Shown here in pieces: positions 1 through 7,374 of a stretch of 49,023 nt of DNA; within the stretch, counting starts at the first letter, position 1, and the number at the start of each line of letters is the position of its first letter. Source of the DNA: a virus. The position numbers and the translations under genes are program-made. Below the pieces are notes generated by a model. It was not told the origin of the DNA and did not search any database. It saw only the letters and a program-made list of their open reading frames with translations. The stretch covers positions 1-49,023 of IMG/VR virus record IMGVR_UViG_3300005295_000015. One strand, written 5' to 3'.

Positions 1-14
1 CCCCCCTACTCCCA
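1..14. repeat. Terminal direct repeat, left copy (contig ends overlap)
   Basis: The first 14 bases are identical to the last 14 bases of the window (49010-49023). This is what an assembler leaves when a circular or terminally redundant genome is opened at an arbitrary point. The joined sequence is an unbroken pyrimidine-rich tract. No cos site or longer terminal repeat can be seen. Confidence 0.8.
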
Positions 15-27
15 TACCCCCTCCCAG

Positions 28-45
28 TGTCCTCCGGAGTGGACA
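28..45. promoter_or_regulatory. Inverted repeat TGTCC-N8-GGACA, copy 1
   Basis: An 18-bp perfect dyad (5-bp arms, 8-bp spacer) in non-coding DNA. The spacer here contains TCCGGA, itself palindromic. The same arms, spacer length and following C occur at 148-165 and 46824-46841. The layout is typical of a dimeric DNA-binding protein's operator. No protein has been assigned to it. Confidence 0.6.
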
Positions 46-82
46 CCTTAGGGGGTATGCCCGAATAGTGTAGGTGTGTTTG

Positions 83-128
83 TTAGTCTATATATCTTAT
101 ATATATATATATAAAAGAGATAGACTAA
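83..128. repeat. AT-rich palindrome with alternating AT core
   Basis: TTAGTCTAT at 83-91 is the exact reverse complement of ATAGACTAA at 120-128. The loop is an almost pure TA run. Such an element could extrude as a cruciform or melt easily. It lies between two copies of the TGTCC-N8-GGACA repeat and just upstream of the first promoter. It could be a DNA-unwinding element of an origin, a transcription terminator or an AT-rich regulatory spacer; the sequence does not decide. Confidence 0.55.
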
Positions 129-147
129 AACCCCTCCCTAACACCCC

Positions 148-165
148 TGTCCTCAAAAGGGGACA
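148..165. promoter_or_regulatory. Inverted repeat TGTCC-N8-GGACA, copy 2
   Basis: Exact arms with an 8-bp spacer, ending two bases before the -35 hexamer of the promoter at 167-195. A protein bound here would contact or block RNA polymerase at the first rightward promoter. The position would suit either an activator or a repressor. Confidence 0.65.
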
Positions 166-166
166 C

Positions 167-195
167 TTGACAGGGGGCAGAGGGTGTGCTACACT
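167..195 (+). promoter_or_regulatory. Sigma70-like promoter for the rightward gene chain
   Basis: TTGACA (167-172) and TACACT (190-195) are separated by 17 bases. Initiation would fall near 202, leaving a very short leader with a purine-rich Shine-Dalgarno tract before the ATG at 215. An inverted repeat abuts the -35 box. Inferred from consensus match only. Confidence 0.65.
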
Positions 196-214
196 CCGCT
201 GGGGGAGGGGGAGT

Positions 215-718
215 ATGGACCCACTGCAATCGCTTAAGTCGTTGACATACAAGGGGTTAGGTATCGATGATGGGCTTGGGAACCCAGAGGAATTTCTGCG
301 GGACACTCCCAGAACCCTCCCGGAACCCGGCCGGAACCTAGACCGGGCCTCCCATGCCGATATCATAGGTGCCATTGATAGACTAAAACTTGAATGTAAG
401 AATAGGAGAACTAACGCTAAGGAAGTTTCTAGATACGCTTGGCGCTGCACTTTCCTATTCAAGCATACAGGGCGGATATGCAATACAATCAATGCTCTGC
501 AAAAAAGCTCGAAGACAGTTGTTAGGAAAACATGCTCTAAGTGCGGAAGTCCCAGAACAAATCCTCATACAATCCTAAGAGAACTGTTCGAGCTTAGTCG
601 AGAAGAAATAGTCAAGGCCTTCATAGAGGAAGATGGTCTAACCCTAGACGAAGCTAATATTCGCTTCGATGAAATGGCCGATGAACAGGCTAGTATAGGA
701 GAATCACTAAATGGATAA
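215..718 (+). CDS. Hypothetical protein, first gene of the rightward chain
   Basis: I do not recognise this 167-residue protein. The ATG at 215 is preferred over the upstream ATG at 74, because it follows a strong purine-rich ribosome-binding tract and lies downstream of the promoter at 167-195. The longer reading would translate the AT palindrome and the operator. A CxxC pair sits in the middle (CSKCG), but no second pair follows, so a complete zinc site is not evident. The C-terminal third is acidic and helix-prone. The end overlaps the next gene by 8 bases, so the two are probably translationally coupled. As the first gene behind a strong promoter it may be an early host-interaction protein, but this is inference. 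Confidence 0.75.
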   Translation: MDPLQSLKSLTYKGLGIDDGLGNPEEFLRDTPRTLPEPGRNLDRASHADIIGAIDRLKLECKNRRTNAKEVSRYAWRCTFLFKHTGRICNTINALQKSSKTVVRKTCSKCGSPRTNPHTILRELFELSREEIVKAFIEEDGLTLDEANIRFDEMADEQASIGESLNG

Positions 719-932
719 AGACATTAAAGAAGCTCTCAACTACTGGAGATACATGAACGATAAGGAAGGATACAGATACGCTCGATTCGAGGCCTCCCAG
801 TTCGAGCATTCCCGAGTAGTTAAAGTCGAGGTGGGGACTATCCTCTATGACGGAAGGAAACAAAGTCCTCATCATGTCCGATACTTCTCTGAGGTAGACG
901 GTATAGTCTACATCCATGATGGAGGCCTCTAA
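711..932 (+). CDS. Small hypothetical protein
   Basis: A 73-residue protein of unknown function. Its ATG overlaps the end of the preceding gene and its stop overlaps the ATG of a 29-residue gene, so it sits in a tightly coupled chain. The N-terminal half is charged and helical in character (DKDIKEALNYWRYMNDKEG). The C-terminal half is beta-like and ends VYIHDGGL. No motif is recognised. Confidence 0.65.
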   Translation: MDKDIKEALNYWRYMNDKEGYRYARFEASQFEHSRVVKVEVGTILYDGRKQSPHHVRYFSEVDGIVYIHDGGL

Positions 933-1021
933 TGATGAAATTAATTAGAGAGATAGTCCAAGTCATTGGAATCTACGCTATCTTCTATTGGCTTAATGAG
1001 CAGACTAAAAGGAAAATCTAA
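932..1021 (+). CDS. 29-residue single-span membrane micropeptide
   Basis: The ORF starts ATGATG directly on the stop codon of the previous gene and ends TAATG on the start of the next, so both junctions are coupled. The peptide begins MMKLIREIVQVIG, then IYAIFYWLNE, and ends with a very basic tail (KRKI). It reads as one short hydrophobic helix with a positive C-terminus. The neat fit between two overlaps supports a real gene despite its size. Small phage membrane peptides often act on the host envelope, but no function can be assigned here. Confidence 0.55.
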   Translation: MMKLIREIVQVIGIYAIFYWLNEQTKRKI

Positions 1022-1752
1022 TGTCTGAGTCAGTCCTCTGTGAATATTGTCTAGAACGAGGTCTAGAACCTCAACCTTCCATTGGTCTATACCAAGGTCG
1101 TTCTATATGCGACCCGTGCTTAGCTCCTATAATGGATAATAAGAATAATGTTCAGGAGGAAGGTATTCCCTCTGAAGGTACGTTAGAGGAGAAGAAAGCA
1201 TTAGCTCTTAAAATCCTCGATAGTTTTGAAGAGTTGTTTAAAAACTGGCCCCTAACAGCAGACGAAACTCTGCAAGCTCACGAGGATTTCTATAATCATC
1301 GTCCTCCAGCAGTTATCAACTGTTCAATTGATGAACTAATTCAATTGAACTCGCGTAGAAAGGGACTTCTATACGCGATTAGACATAAAGACGAACGTTG
1401 GAGCACGGATATTGAAGTATTGAAAAGAAGTGAGCGCGAACGCGCGAACTTAACAGGCATTCAGAAGAGTATTAAAGAGAAAAAGAAAGCTCCTAGTGCA
1501 ATTTCTCTCGAAGCTAAGAAGAAACTAGCTAAATCGATGGGAATAACACTCGAACAGTTAGAAGCAATGGGCCAGCAATCTAGGGAGGCTGAATTCGGCA
1601 AGATTCTGAAGAGTTCTCCAGCTAATCCAGCCCCTCCTAGTCCTCAACCTACGAGTTCTAGAGGAATATTAGGTGCCTTACAGTCAAAACTAAAAGAGAC
1701 TGAGGCGAAGCCGAAGAAGAGAAATCCTATTACTGGGAAATGGATTGACTAA
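1021..1752 (+). CDS. Hypothetical protein with N-terminal zinc-knuckle
   Basis: A 243-residue protein. The N-terminus carries two CxxC pairs (CEYC near residues 8-11 and CDPC near 30-33), a treble-clef or zinc-ribbon type arrangement. The rest is charged and mostly helical, with lysine-rich stretches and a proline- and serine-rich linker (about residues 196-215), ending in a basic tail NPITGKW. The stop overlaps the next ATG by one base. It may bind nucleic acid, but the family is not recognised. It lies just before the SprT-SNF2 gene, which also carries a zinc site. Confidence 0.75.
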   Translation: MSESVLCEYCLERGLEPQPSIGLYQGRSICDPCLAPIMDNKNNVQEEGIPSEGTLEEKKALALKILDSFEELFKNWPLTADETLQAHEDFYNHRPPAVINCSIDELIQLNSRRKGLLYAIRHKDERWSTDIEVLKRSERERANLTGIQKSIKEKKKAPSAISLEAKKKLAKSMGITLEQLEAMGQQSREAEFGKILKSSPANPAPPSPQPTSSRGILGALQSKLKETEAKPKKRNPITGKWID

Positions 1753-1994
1753 TGGATACAAACATTACTGAAGCTTACCCTTCCTATATTGGAATGGGAA
1801 ACGTTGTGATTTTTGTAAACATCAATTTCAAGCTAGGAGATAAAGTAGTAGCTATTCAGAGAGGAATTCTAGTTAGAGATCCAGATGCTGGAGAAACTTC
1901 TCAACTAGTAATTCAAGAACAAGTTGCTACAACTGAGACAACGGACTACCATGAGCAATGTTATGCTAAATTGTATAACATTGAGGTTAAATAA
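1752..1994 (+). CDS. Small hypothetical protein, beta-rich
   Basis: An 80-residue protein whose ATG overlaps the stop of the previous gene by one base and which ends two bases before the helicase gene. Alternating hydrophobic residues (GNVVIFVNINFKLGDKVVAIQ) suggest a small beta fold. No catalytic motif is visible. The placement suggests an accessory of the adjacent helicase, but that rests only on adjacency. Confidence 0.65.
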   Translation: MDTNITEAYPSYIGMGNVVIFVNINFKLGDKVVAIQRGILVRDPDAGETSQLVIQEQVATTETTDYHEQCYAKLYNIEVK

Positions 1995-1996
1995 TC

Positions 1997-3997
1997 ATGG
2001 TCAGACAAATAGAAGCCACTCAATTATTCCTTAAACTAAAGGCGCAGTGCGCCCTTCCTCAGGAATGGTCCCTAGAGTATAATAAGAGCCCTAATAAGCT
2101 CGGAGCTTGTTGGCATCAACAGAAGAAGATAGTCCTTTCAGTTTATCTTTTGAATTCTAGAGAAAAAAGTGAAGTAGGGGACACTCTACTGCACGAGATA
2201 GCCCATGCTCTAGTAGGTCCAGGGCATAATCACGATGATACTTGGAAAGAGACTGCTAAGTCAATCGGCTGCACTGGAATGATTTGTGGTCAAATGCACA
2301 TAGACCAAGTTCGCTCAGTTAGTCCTGCTGAACAAACAGGGAAGAAACACGTCGCCCCTTTAACTAAGAAATGTCCCGTCTGTGGAATGACAGCGGTTGA
2401 GGAAAGTCGAGCAACGTTTGGTAAGCAAACTTGGACCAGATTAGCCTGTAAGCACCTAGTAGCAATCGAGAGTTTAGAACAGTCTCAAGATTCATTCGAG
2501 AATTGGGAGAGTAAATCAGGTAAGAAACTCTATCATTATCAGGTTGAAGGCGCTCGTTTCACAGAACAGGCCAACGGTCGAGTATTAATCGCGGATGAAC
2601 CTGGATTAGGCAAGACAGTCCAGGCAATCTCCTTTCTGAAATTTCATTCTGACATCGCACTCCCCGCACTCTGGGTATGCAAGACTACTCTCAAGGTTCA
2701 AGCAGCTAAAGAACTGGTAGACTGGTGCGATGTAGAGTATTTCCCTCAAATCCTCGCAAGTTCTAAGTCATTCGTCCTCCCGGGGATGAAAGTCTACGTT
2801 ATCTCAATGGACCTCCTTAGGAACTTCCCCATTGAGAAGCTTAAAGCATTAGGTATTAAAACATTGATATTTGACGAATGTCAACATATCAAGAATCCTG
2901 ATGCAGCACGCACTCAAGAGGTCCGTAGGCTAGTCAATGAAATGGACTTCACTATCATGCTATCTGGAACTCCCTGGAAGAATAGAGGTTCCGAGTATTT
3001 CAGCGTCCTAAACATGCTAGCGCCTGAAAGGTTCCCCTCCTATGCACACTTTAAGAATAAGTGGGTGTCGTATAAGTTCGACGAAAAGAAGGGGAAGTAT
3101 GTTGAGGGCGGAATTAACGATATCCCAGCGTTCCGGGAATACACAAAGGATTTCGTTATTAGAAGACTTCGGAAAGATGTCCTCCCCGACCTACCTCCCG
3201 TTAATAGGCAACTCCGCTACGTCGAGCTCGATAAACTTTATGGGGAGAGTTACGAGAAAGCAGAAGAGAGAGTTGCTAATCTCGCTCGTGCAGCTATTCT
3301 TGAGGGAAAAGGTCTAAATATTCAGGCAATGGCTGCTGAGTTGATGTATCTTAAGCACATCACTGGTCTAGCCAAAGTAGATGCTCAAGTAGAGGATGCG
3401 AAAGAGTTTCTAGATGATAGAGAAGATTGGGAGAAGCTTACTCTATTTCACCATCACATCGACGTGGGCGATGAGCTGGAAAAGAAACTCAACGTCTATC
3501 TTAAGGAACAGGGCTATTCCCCCGCTCTACGTATGCTGGGCGGTATGGAAGCGTGGGACCGCAATAGAATACAAGAAAAGTTTAAGAACGATAAAAAGTG
3601 CAGAATCCTAATTGCTAGTACACTAGCATCAGGAGAAGGATTAAATCTCCAGTTCTGCCAGAATGCTAGCATGATGGAAAGACAATGGAATCCTGCTAAT
3701 GAAGAACAAGCTGAACTTCGATTTTCCCGTCCGCTTAACTATAATGAATACCCCTCCTATCTTCAGGATGAACTCTTCGATGAGGACCGCAGTCCGAATA
3801 AAGTTTCAATCTCTATCCCCTACCTTATCTGTGCCGATACTATTGATGAGATGCTTACGAACATGGTTGAAAGTAAGAGGCTAAACTTTAGGCGCGCGAT
3901 GAATACAGGGGAGGAAAACCTCACCTGGGATGAGAACGAAATGATTAGGGATTTAACTGAGGCCATTCTCAGGAAGAGATATGGAAAGGCAGCTTAG
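1997..3997 (+). CDS. SprT-like metallopeptidase domain fused to SNF2-family helicase
   Basis: The 666-residue protein has two recognisable parts. Residues 1-160 resemble SprT/Spartan domains: HEIAH at 66-70 with a following GPGHNHD, then a zinc site with CPVC at 126-129 and CKH at 151-153. SprT-type domains cut protein crosslinked to DNA, or in some members only bind. Residues 175-580 are a superfamily 2 SNF2-type ATPase: Walker A EPGLGKT at 201-207, DECQ at 293-296, SGTP at 323-326, motif V around 541-551 (ASGEGLNLQ), and a motif VI variant QAELRFSRP at 571-579. Motifs needed for zinc binding and ATP hydrolysis appear intact. A likely role is remodelling or clearing protein from DNA during replication or repair. 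The gene sits early in the rightward chain, directly followed by short genes of unknown role. Confidence 0.88.
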   Translation: MVRQIEATQLFLKLKAQCALPQEWSLEYNKSPNKLGACWHQQKKIVLSVYLLNSREKSEVGDTLLHEIAHALVGPGHNHDDTWKETAKSIGCTGMICGQMHIDQVRSVSPAEQTGKKHVAPLTKKCPVCGMTAVEESRATFGKQTWTRLACKHLVAIESLEQSQDSFENWESKSGKKLYHYQVEGARFTEQANGRVLIADEPGLGKTVQAISFLKFHSDIALPALWVCKTTLKVQAAKELVDWCDVEYFPQILASSKSFVLPGMKVYVISMDLLRNFPIEKLKALGIKTLIFDECQHIKNPDAARTQEVRRLVNEMDFTIMLSGTPWKNRGSEYFSVLNMLAPERFPSYAHFKNKWVSYKFDEKKGKYVEGGINDIPAFREYTKDFVIRRLRKDVLPDLPPVNRQLRYVELDKLYGESYEKAEERVANLARAAILEGKGLNIQAMAAELMYLKHITGLAKVDAQVEDAKEFLDDREDWEKLTLFHHHIDVGDELEKKLNVYLKEQGYSPALRMLGGMEAWDRNRIQEKFKNDKKCRILIASTLASGEGLNLQFCQNASMMERQWNPANEEQAELRFSRPLNYNEYPSYLQDELFDEDRSPNKVSISIPYLICADTIDEMLTNMVESKRLNFRRAMNTGEENLTWDENEMIRDLTEAILRKRYGKAA

Positions 3998-4204
3998 ATG
4001 ACCGGAAAGACCGCTGCTTACATGCAGAATCTACTAGAAGCTGCTAGGTGTCATAAGAGAGATTGTGCTAGGGAGGACTATAATGTCTCCCTTATCATGC
4101 TAAAGCATACAGCAGACTTTATCTTCAACTCTACTAGCTTTAGAAGCACTAAGGCTTTAGATGAAGCCCAAGCTATCATGGACCAGTTCAAGGAGATTTA
4201 CTAA
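3998..4204 (+). CDS. Small hypothetical protein
   Basis: A 68-residue, helix-rich protein beginning directly after the stop of the SNF2 gene, with its last base shared with the next start. The sequence is cysteine-containing in the middle (RCHKRDCARED) but lacks a full zinc motif. Function unknown; its place in a tightly packed chain supports expression. Confidence 0.65.
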   Translation: MTGKTAAYMQNLLEAARCHKRDCAREDYNVSLIMLKHTADFIFNSTSFRSTKALDEAQAIMDQFKEIY

Positions 4205-4407
4205 TGCTCGCTATCGTCTACTACAACCTGCGTAAAGTAAACGGTGATGATATCAAAGCTCTATGCGATGCTATCAAGCCGTTCTATGATGAGATAATTC
4301 GTATGCCTCACATAGACGATGATGCTACGCCCTGTTCCGTTGTTCCTATTCCTAACAACAACGATGCTGGTAATGTGTCTATTCACCAAGCCAGGAGGGC
4401 ACACTAA
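4204..4407 (+). CDS. Small hypothetical protein
   Basis: A 67-residue protein of unknown function with one-base overlaps at both ends (stop and start codons interlock). The N-terminus is beta-like (LAIVYYNLRKVN) and the rest acidic. No family is recognised. Confidence 0.6.
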   Translation: MLAIVYYNLRKVNGDDIKALCDAIKPFYDEIIRMPHIDDDATPCSVVPIPNNNDAGNVSIHQARRAH

Positions 4408-4793
4408 TGGAAGATGAATTCAAACCTCCAACTATAGACCAGTGGCTTAAACTAACGAGGGAACATGGGGAAGCTCTTAGATTTCTCCTCAAGGAATACC
4501 ATCCGAATAACAGACAGCCTGGGCGGAGAAAGAACCAAGACTTTATCACCGCTCCTGGAGCAGAGGCCGCTTGCACTGTTATTCGCCAACACATACGAGC
4601 CCAACAGGCGAGTGATCCTGTTGACAGATTTAATCTGGCTCTTGAAAGTAAGGATTGGAGAACTATCAATACTCTCCTTAACGAAGCATGGTTCGGAGTG
4701 CCAGAGTCTACTACTGCCTGGGGAGTTAGAGGATTCAGAGAAGCGGTCCATCTAATCGAGGAACCTCCAGATGAAGACACTACAGCTTACTAA
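4407..4793 (+). CDS. Hypothetical protein
   Basis: A 128-residue soluble, charged, mostly helical protein. It starts on the last base of the preceding gene and overlaps the following gene by 23 bases. Two antisense frames over it are also open; this one is preferred because it continues the coupled rightward chain. The repeated pattern of acidic and tryptophan-containing helices (DQWLKLTREHGEALRF, SKDWRTINTLLNEAWFG) looks like a real protein, but I cannot name it. Confidence 0.65.
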   Translation: MEDEFKPPTIDQWLKLTREHGEALRFLLKEYHPNNRQPGRRKNQDFITAPGAEAACTVIRQHIRAQQASDPVDRFNLALESKDWRTINTLLNEAWFGVPESTTAWGVRGFREAVHLIEEPPDEDTTAY

Positions 4794-5034
4794 GGAAGAG
4801 GCCCAAGTCTTAAAAGACTTTATCTATGCTCAGGGATATATTTCCCACGAGTTTCATTCGGGGATGTATCCCCTGACTAAGAAAGTAGAGGCTTTCCTTG
4901 CCGGAACAGAAGGATTGGGAGAAAATAGAGAAGTTGATTCGCCTAGCGAACAACAACCCGAACGAGAACGAAGCCAATCTAGCAGCACGGAAAGCGTGCT
5001 CCCTGCTCCAGAACGTAAGGTTCCGAACTACTAA
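4771..5034 (+). CDS. Small hypothetical protein with disordered tail
   Basis: An 87-residue protein. Residues 1-45 look like a short helical domain (LTKEEAQVLKDFIYAQGY). The remainder is rich in Ser, Glu, Gln, Arg and Pro and is probably disordered. It overlaps the preceding gene by 23 bases. No function can be assigned. Confidence 0.6.
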   Translation: MKTLQLTKEEAQVLKDFIYAQGYISHEFHSGMYPLTKKVEAFLAGTEGLGENREVDSPSEQQPERERSQSSSTESVLPAPERKVPNY

Positions 5035-5055
5035 GCTTGTAGATAAGGAAATGGA

Positions 5056-5550
5056 ATGAAAGTCTCATTTACCGGCTCTCAATCAGGGATGACTCCGTTC
5101 CAGTATACTGAGCTCGTTCAGAGACTTAAGGACTTTGGATGCACGGAGCTAGTGAATGGATACTGTATCGGATCAGACGAGAAGTCAATTCTCGCAGCGA
5201 TAGAAGCGGGAGTCCGTATCTTTACCCTCTATCCGAGTATCCTAAAACAGAAGCAGTCTAGAATCTTTGGAACTCCTAATAGGTTTGAGATTTGGCAGGA
5301 AATAGAGATCGATGGGCAGAAACTCCATTACCTATTCAAGACTCCTCGAAAGCCGCTAGAGAGGAATCACCTAATCGTAATGGAAAGTGAACAGTTAATT
5401 GCAACTCCTAAGGAATTCTCGCATACAGTTAGATCAGGAACTTGGGCGACTATTCGCTCCGGTTGGAAAACTAAGAAAAAGGTATTAGTTATACCTCCTA
5501 TTGATAGGGAGTCCGCTAATGGACAAGGAAACACTGGATCTAATAGCTAA
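5056..5550 (+). CDS. SLOG/DprA-like Rossmann-fold protein
   Basis: A 164-residue protein resembling phage SLOG-superfamily proteins, which bind nucleotides or related ligands in a Rossmann-like fold. Visible features are FTGSQSGMT at residues 5-13, followed by a GCTELVNGYCIGSDE segment (28-42) where relatives usually have HHGDCVGAD, and near the C-terminus RSGTWATIRSG (126-136) before a final strand KKVLVIPP. In this branch the family is often annotated only as hypothetical or as lysine decarboxylase-like. Some SLOG proteins take part in nucleotide signalling or phage-host conflict, so a sensory or counter-defence role is possible but inferred. A non-conserved looking stretch (63-95) sits between the halves. 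Confidence 0.7.
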   Translation: MKVSFTGSQSGMTPFQYTELVQRLKDFGCTELVNGYCIGSDEKSILAAIEAGVRIFTLYPSILKQKQSRIFGTPNRFEIWQEIEIDGQKLHYLFKTPRKPLERNHLIVMESEQLIATPKEFSHTVRSGTWATIRSGWKTKKKVLVIPPIDRESANGQGNTGSNS

Positions 5551-5740
5551 TCACGTTAATGGAGAATTAAAACTTGAAGGATACAATACTGAAGAAATAG
5601 GACTAATCTGGATATCTTTAACTAAATTAGTACTTATTATGGATTTGAATCAGGCGCCTATCCATAATCCTCTCTTTGTAAAGTCCTTACACTCATTAGC
5701 CCGAGCGTTGGACCTAATAAATTCGCTAAGGAAAAAATAA
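5519..5740 (+). CDS. Small hypothetical protein
   Basis: The ATG at 5519 is preferred to the TTG at 5501, because it follows ATAGGGA at a normal distance. It gives a 73-residue helical, leucine- and isoleucine-rich acidic protein. It overlaps the SLOG-like gene by 32 bases and shares one base with the next gene. Function unknown. Confidence 0.6.
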   Translation: MDKETLDLIANHVNGELKLEGYNTEEIGLIWISLTKLVLIMDLNQAPIHNPLFVKSLHSLARALDLINSLRKK

Positions 5741-6021
5741 TGGAAAAGCGTAGGTTTCATCGTCAGGTATCGCAAGGTGAGTCGGAGACGAACAAAATTC
5801 GTAGGTATATTCATTCACCATTCTCTATCGAACATAATGAGAATGTTAAAGCTTCATGCGATAAGGATGGAAAGGTAACTATCACAGTTCTTGAACCGGG
5901 TAAGGAAGAATACGATGAAGTAATCGTTCCAGCTTCCCTTATTTTCAGACTCGAATCAATGCTAAGGGATACCAGAAAGGTTCGTTGGGTTCCCAGGGAA
6001 GAACAGGAAAAAGAGGAATAG
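5740..6021 (+). CDS. Small hypothetical protein
   Basis: A 93-residue charged protein. The N-terminus is basic (EKRRFHRQVSQGES). The centre is beta-like with KVTITVLEPG and a following VIVPASLIFRLESML helix. It starts on the stop codon of the upstream gene. Not assigned to a family. Confidence 0.6.
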   Translation: MEKRRFHRQVSQGESETNKIRRYIHSPFSIEHNENVKASCDKDGKVTITVLEPGKEEYDEVIVPASLIFRLESMLRDTRKVRWVPREEQEKEE

Positions 6022-6048
6022 TCCTCACCAATGAAAGGTTAAACCTCG

Positions 6049-6279
6049 ATGCGTTTCTTATTTTCTCTAAGAGATAGAGATAAGCTATCAGCTAACGTAG
6101 TTTCTCAGGTAAAGGCTAAAGTCCGAGCAATTGCAGAACGAAATGAATGTTCCATGACCTTAGTGGTCAATACTATTCTTGCAGATGCACTTAACGTAAG
6201 CCTAAAGGAGCTTGAACGCTATGACACTAACGAAGCAGAATATCTTAAACTATCGGGAAAAGCTCGTTCGAGAACTTAA
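6049..6279 (+). CDS. Probable ribbon-helix-helix-type DNA-binding protein
   Basis: A 76-residue protein with the length and pattern of a ribbon-helix-helix regulator. A short N-terminal strand region is followed by helix VKAKVRAIAERNE, a turn, and CSMTLVVNTILADALN as the second helix. The assignment rests on this pattern only, with no alignment. A 27-base gap precedes it. The gene overlaps the next reading frame by about 59 bases if the ATG at 6221 is used. It is one candidate for the protein that binds the TGTCC-N8-GGACA repeats. Confidence 0.5.
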   Translation: MRFLFSLRDRDKLSANVVSQVKAKVRAIAERNECSMTLVVNTILADALNVSLKELERYDTNEAEYLKLSGKARSRT

Positions 6280-6454
6280 AGCGATTGATCTTACCCTTTC
6301 TATCTTCCAGGGAGAACCTAAAGAATCGAAGAGGAAGTCCATTCTAAATGAGGTTAAAAAGAGTAGGAAGAGTAAGTTCACCAAAGCCCAGAGGAAAGCA
6401 ATGAGCCTCAGAATGAAAGACCTCTGGAAAAAAGGTAAGCTGGGGAAAAAGTGA
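6221..6454 (+). CDS. Small basic protein
   Basis: A lysine- and arginine-rich protein (77 residues from the ATG at 6221). The upstream TTG at 6212 is possible but lies too close to the AAAGGAG tract at 6204-6210. The C-terminus (KAQRKAMSLRMKDLWKKGKLGKK) resembles the basic helix repeats found at the ends of homing endonucleases and other DNA-binding proteins. Probably nucleic-acid binding; otherwise unknown. The stop shares its last base with the start of the nuclease gene. Confidence 0.55.
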   Translation: MTLTKQNILNYREKLVRELKAIDLTLSIFQGEPKESKRKSILNEVKKSRKSKFTKAQRKAMSLRMKDLWKKGKLGKK

Positions 6455-7374
6455 TGGAAACTCCTTTAGAAACTCAGTTAGTCCAGGAACAGATTGAAGA
6501 AACTGAAGGAAAATCCTGGATTAACCTAATGTTTGATTCTCAGATTCTATCTACATTTATGTCCTGCGAGCGGGAAATGGACCTGAGATTCAATCAGCAT
6601 TTAATTCCTATCGGAGGGGTATCAAAAGCCTTTGAAAAAGGGACATTAGCCCATCACGGACTAGCTAAATACTATTTCCTGATGCAACAAGGGATTGATT
6701 ATCCTACTCGAAAGGCAGTAGCTCGTGATGCTATGAGGAAAATCTTTCCTACCTTAAACAGTTTAGAGGGAGAGGACTTAGTTCTAGTCTTAAATACATT
6801 CGATGAGTATCTTGAATTTAGGAAAAACGATGTATTCCAAGTTATGTTCGTCGAGAAACTCTTTAGATTTATTGCATATGAAAACTATCCTCTGCGCATC
6901 ATTCTTACAGGAAGAATTGATCTCGGGATCCTCGAATCGGGATCCAGGACAATTATACCAGTCGATCATAAAAGCGAATCAGAATCGTGGTTCTATTCAA
7001 CGTTATCAAATCAGTTCAAGATCTACACTCTGGCTTGCAATGCTAATAGATTGATAGTTAATCGCTTCGGAATGCAGACGAGTAAGTCTCATAAGGAGAA
7101 ATTTAAGAGAGAAGATCTAAACTTCGATGATGATGTTCTAGACGAATTCAAGAATGAAGTCCTTCCGTTCTATGCGAAGCGAATGATTATCGCTAACGAG
7201 GATAACTACTACGCTCCTAATTATGCAGCCTGCACACGCGGCCATTGGGGATGCATTTTTAGCGATAAATACAAAGGTGGAATATGCAATGTAACTAGAC
7301 AACTGAGAAATCAGAAGATTCAATCTTACTTTATCAGCAAGGAATGGAATCCAAGTGACGACGCTCAGTCTTAA
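6454..7374 (+). CDS. Cas4/RecB-like PD-(D/E)XK nuclease with probable Fe-S cluster
   Basis: About 306 residues; the ATG at 6454 is preferred to the adjacent GTG at 6451. Nuclease motifs are in the usual order (numbered from the GTG): GTLAHH at 64-69, GRIDLG around D157, VDHKS with D172 and K174, and QFKIY at 188-192. Four cysteines are spaced as in Cas4 and AddB: C39 near the N-terminus and C261, C268, C279 near the C-terminus. They probably hold a 4Fe-4S cluster. Such phage proteins are 5'-3' exonucleases that make single-stranded ends for annealing. The Sak4-like ATPase and likely ssDNA-binding protein just downstream complete a recombination set. The end overlaps an inserted HNH gene by 20 bases. 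Confidence 0.85.
   Translation: METPLETQLVQEQIEETEGKSWINLMFDSQILSTFMSCEREMDLRFNQHLIPIGGVSKAFEKGTLAHHGLAKYYFLMQQGIDYPTRKAVARDAMRKIFPTLNSLEGEDLVLVLNTFDEYLEFRKNDVFQVMFVEKLFRFIAYENYPLRIILTGRIDLGILESGSRTIIPVDHKSESESWFYSTLSNQFKIYTLACNANRLIVNRFGMQTSKSHKEKFKREDLNFDDDVLDEFKNEVLPFYAKRMIIANEDNYYAPNYAACTRGHWGCIFSDKYKGGICNVTRQLRNQKIQSYFISKEWNPSDDAQS

Noticed and set aside
97-492. Minus-strand 131-residue ORF under the first rightward gene
   Set aside because: It runs antisense over the promoter, the AT palindrome and the start of the supported gene at 215; it ends in a YIYI tract from the TA repeat and has no ribosome-binding site.
4379-4793. Two antisense ORFs (133 and 99 residues) and a second plus-frame ORF over the gene at 4407
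   Set aside because: Only the 4407 frame fits the one-base stop-start coupling of the chain; the others read as Ser/Arg/Leu-rich shadow translations.
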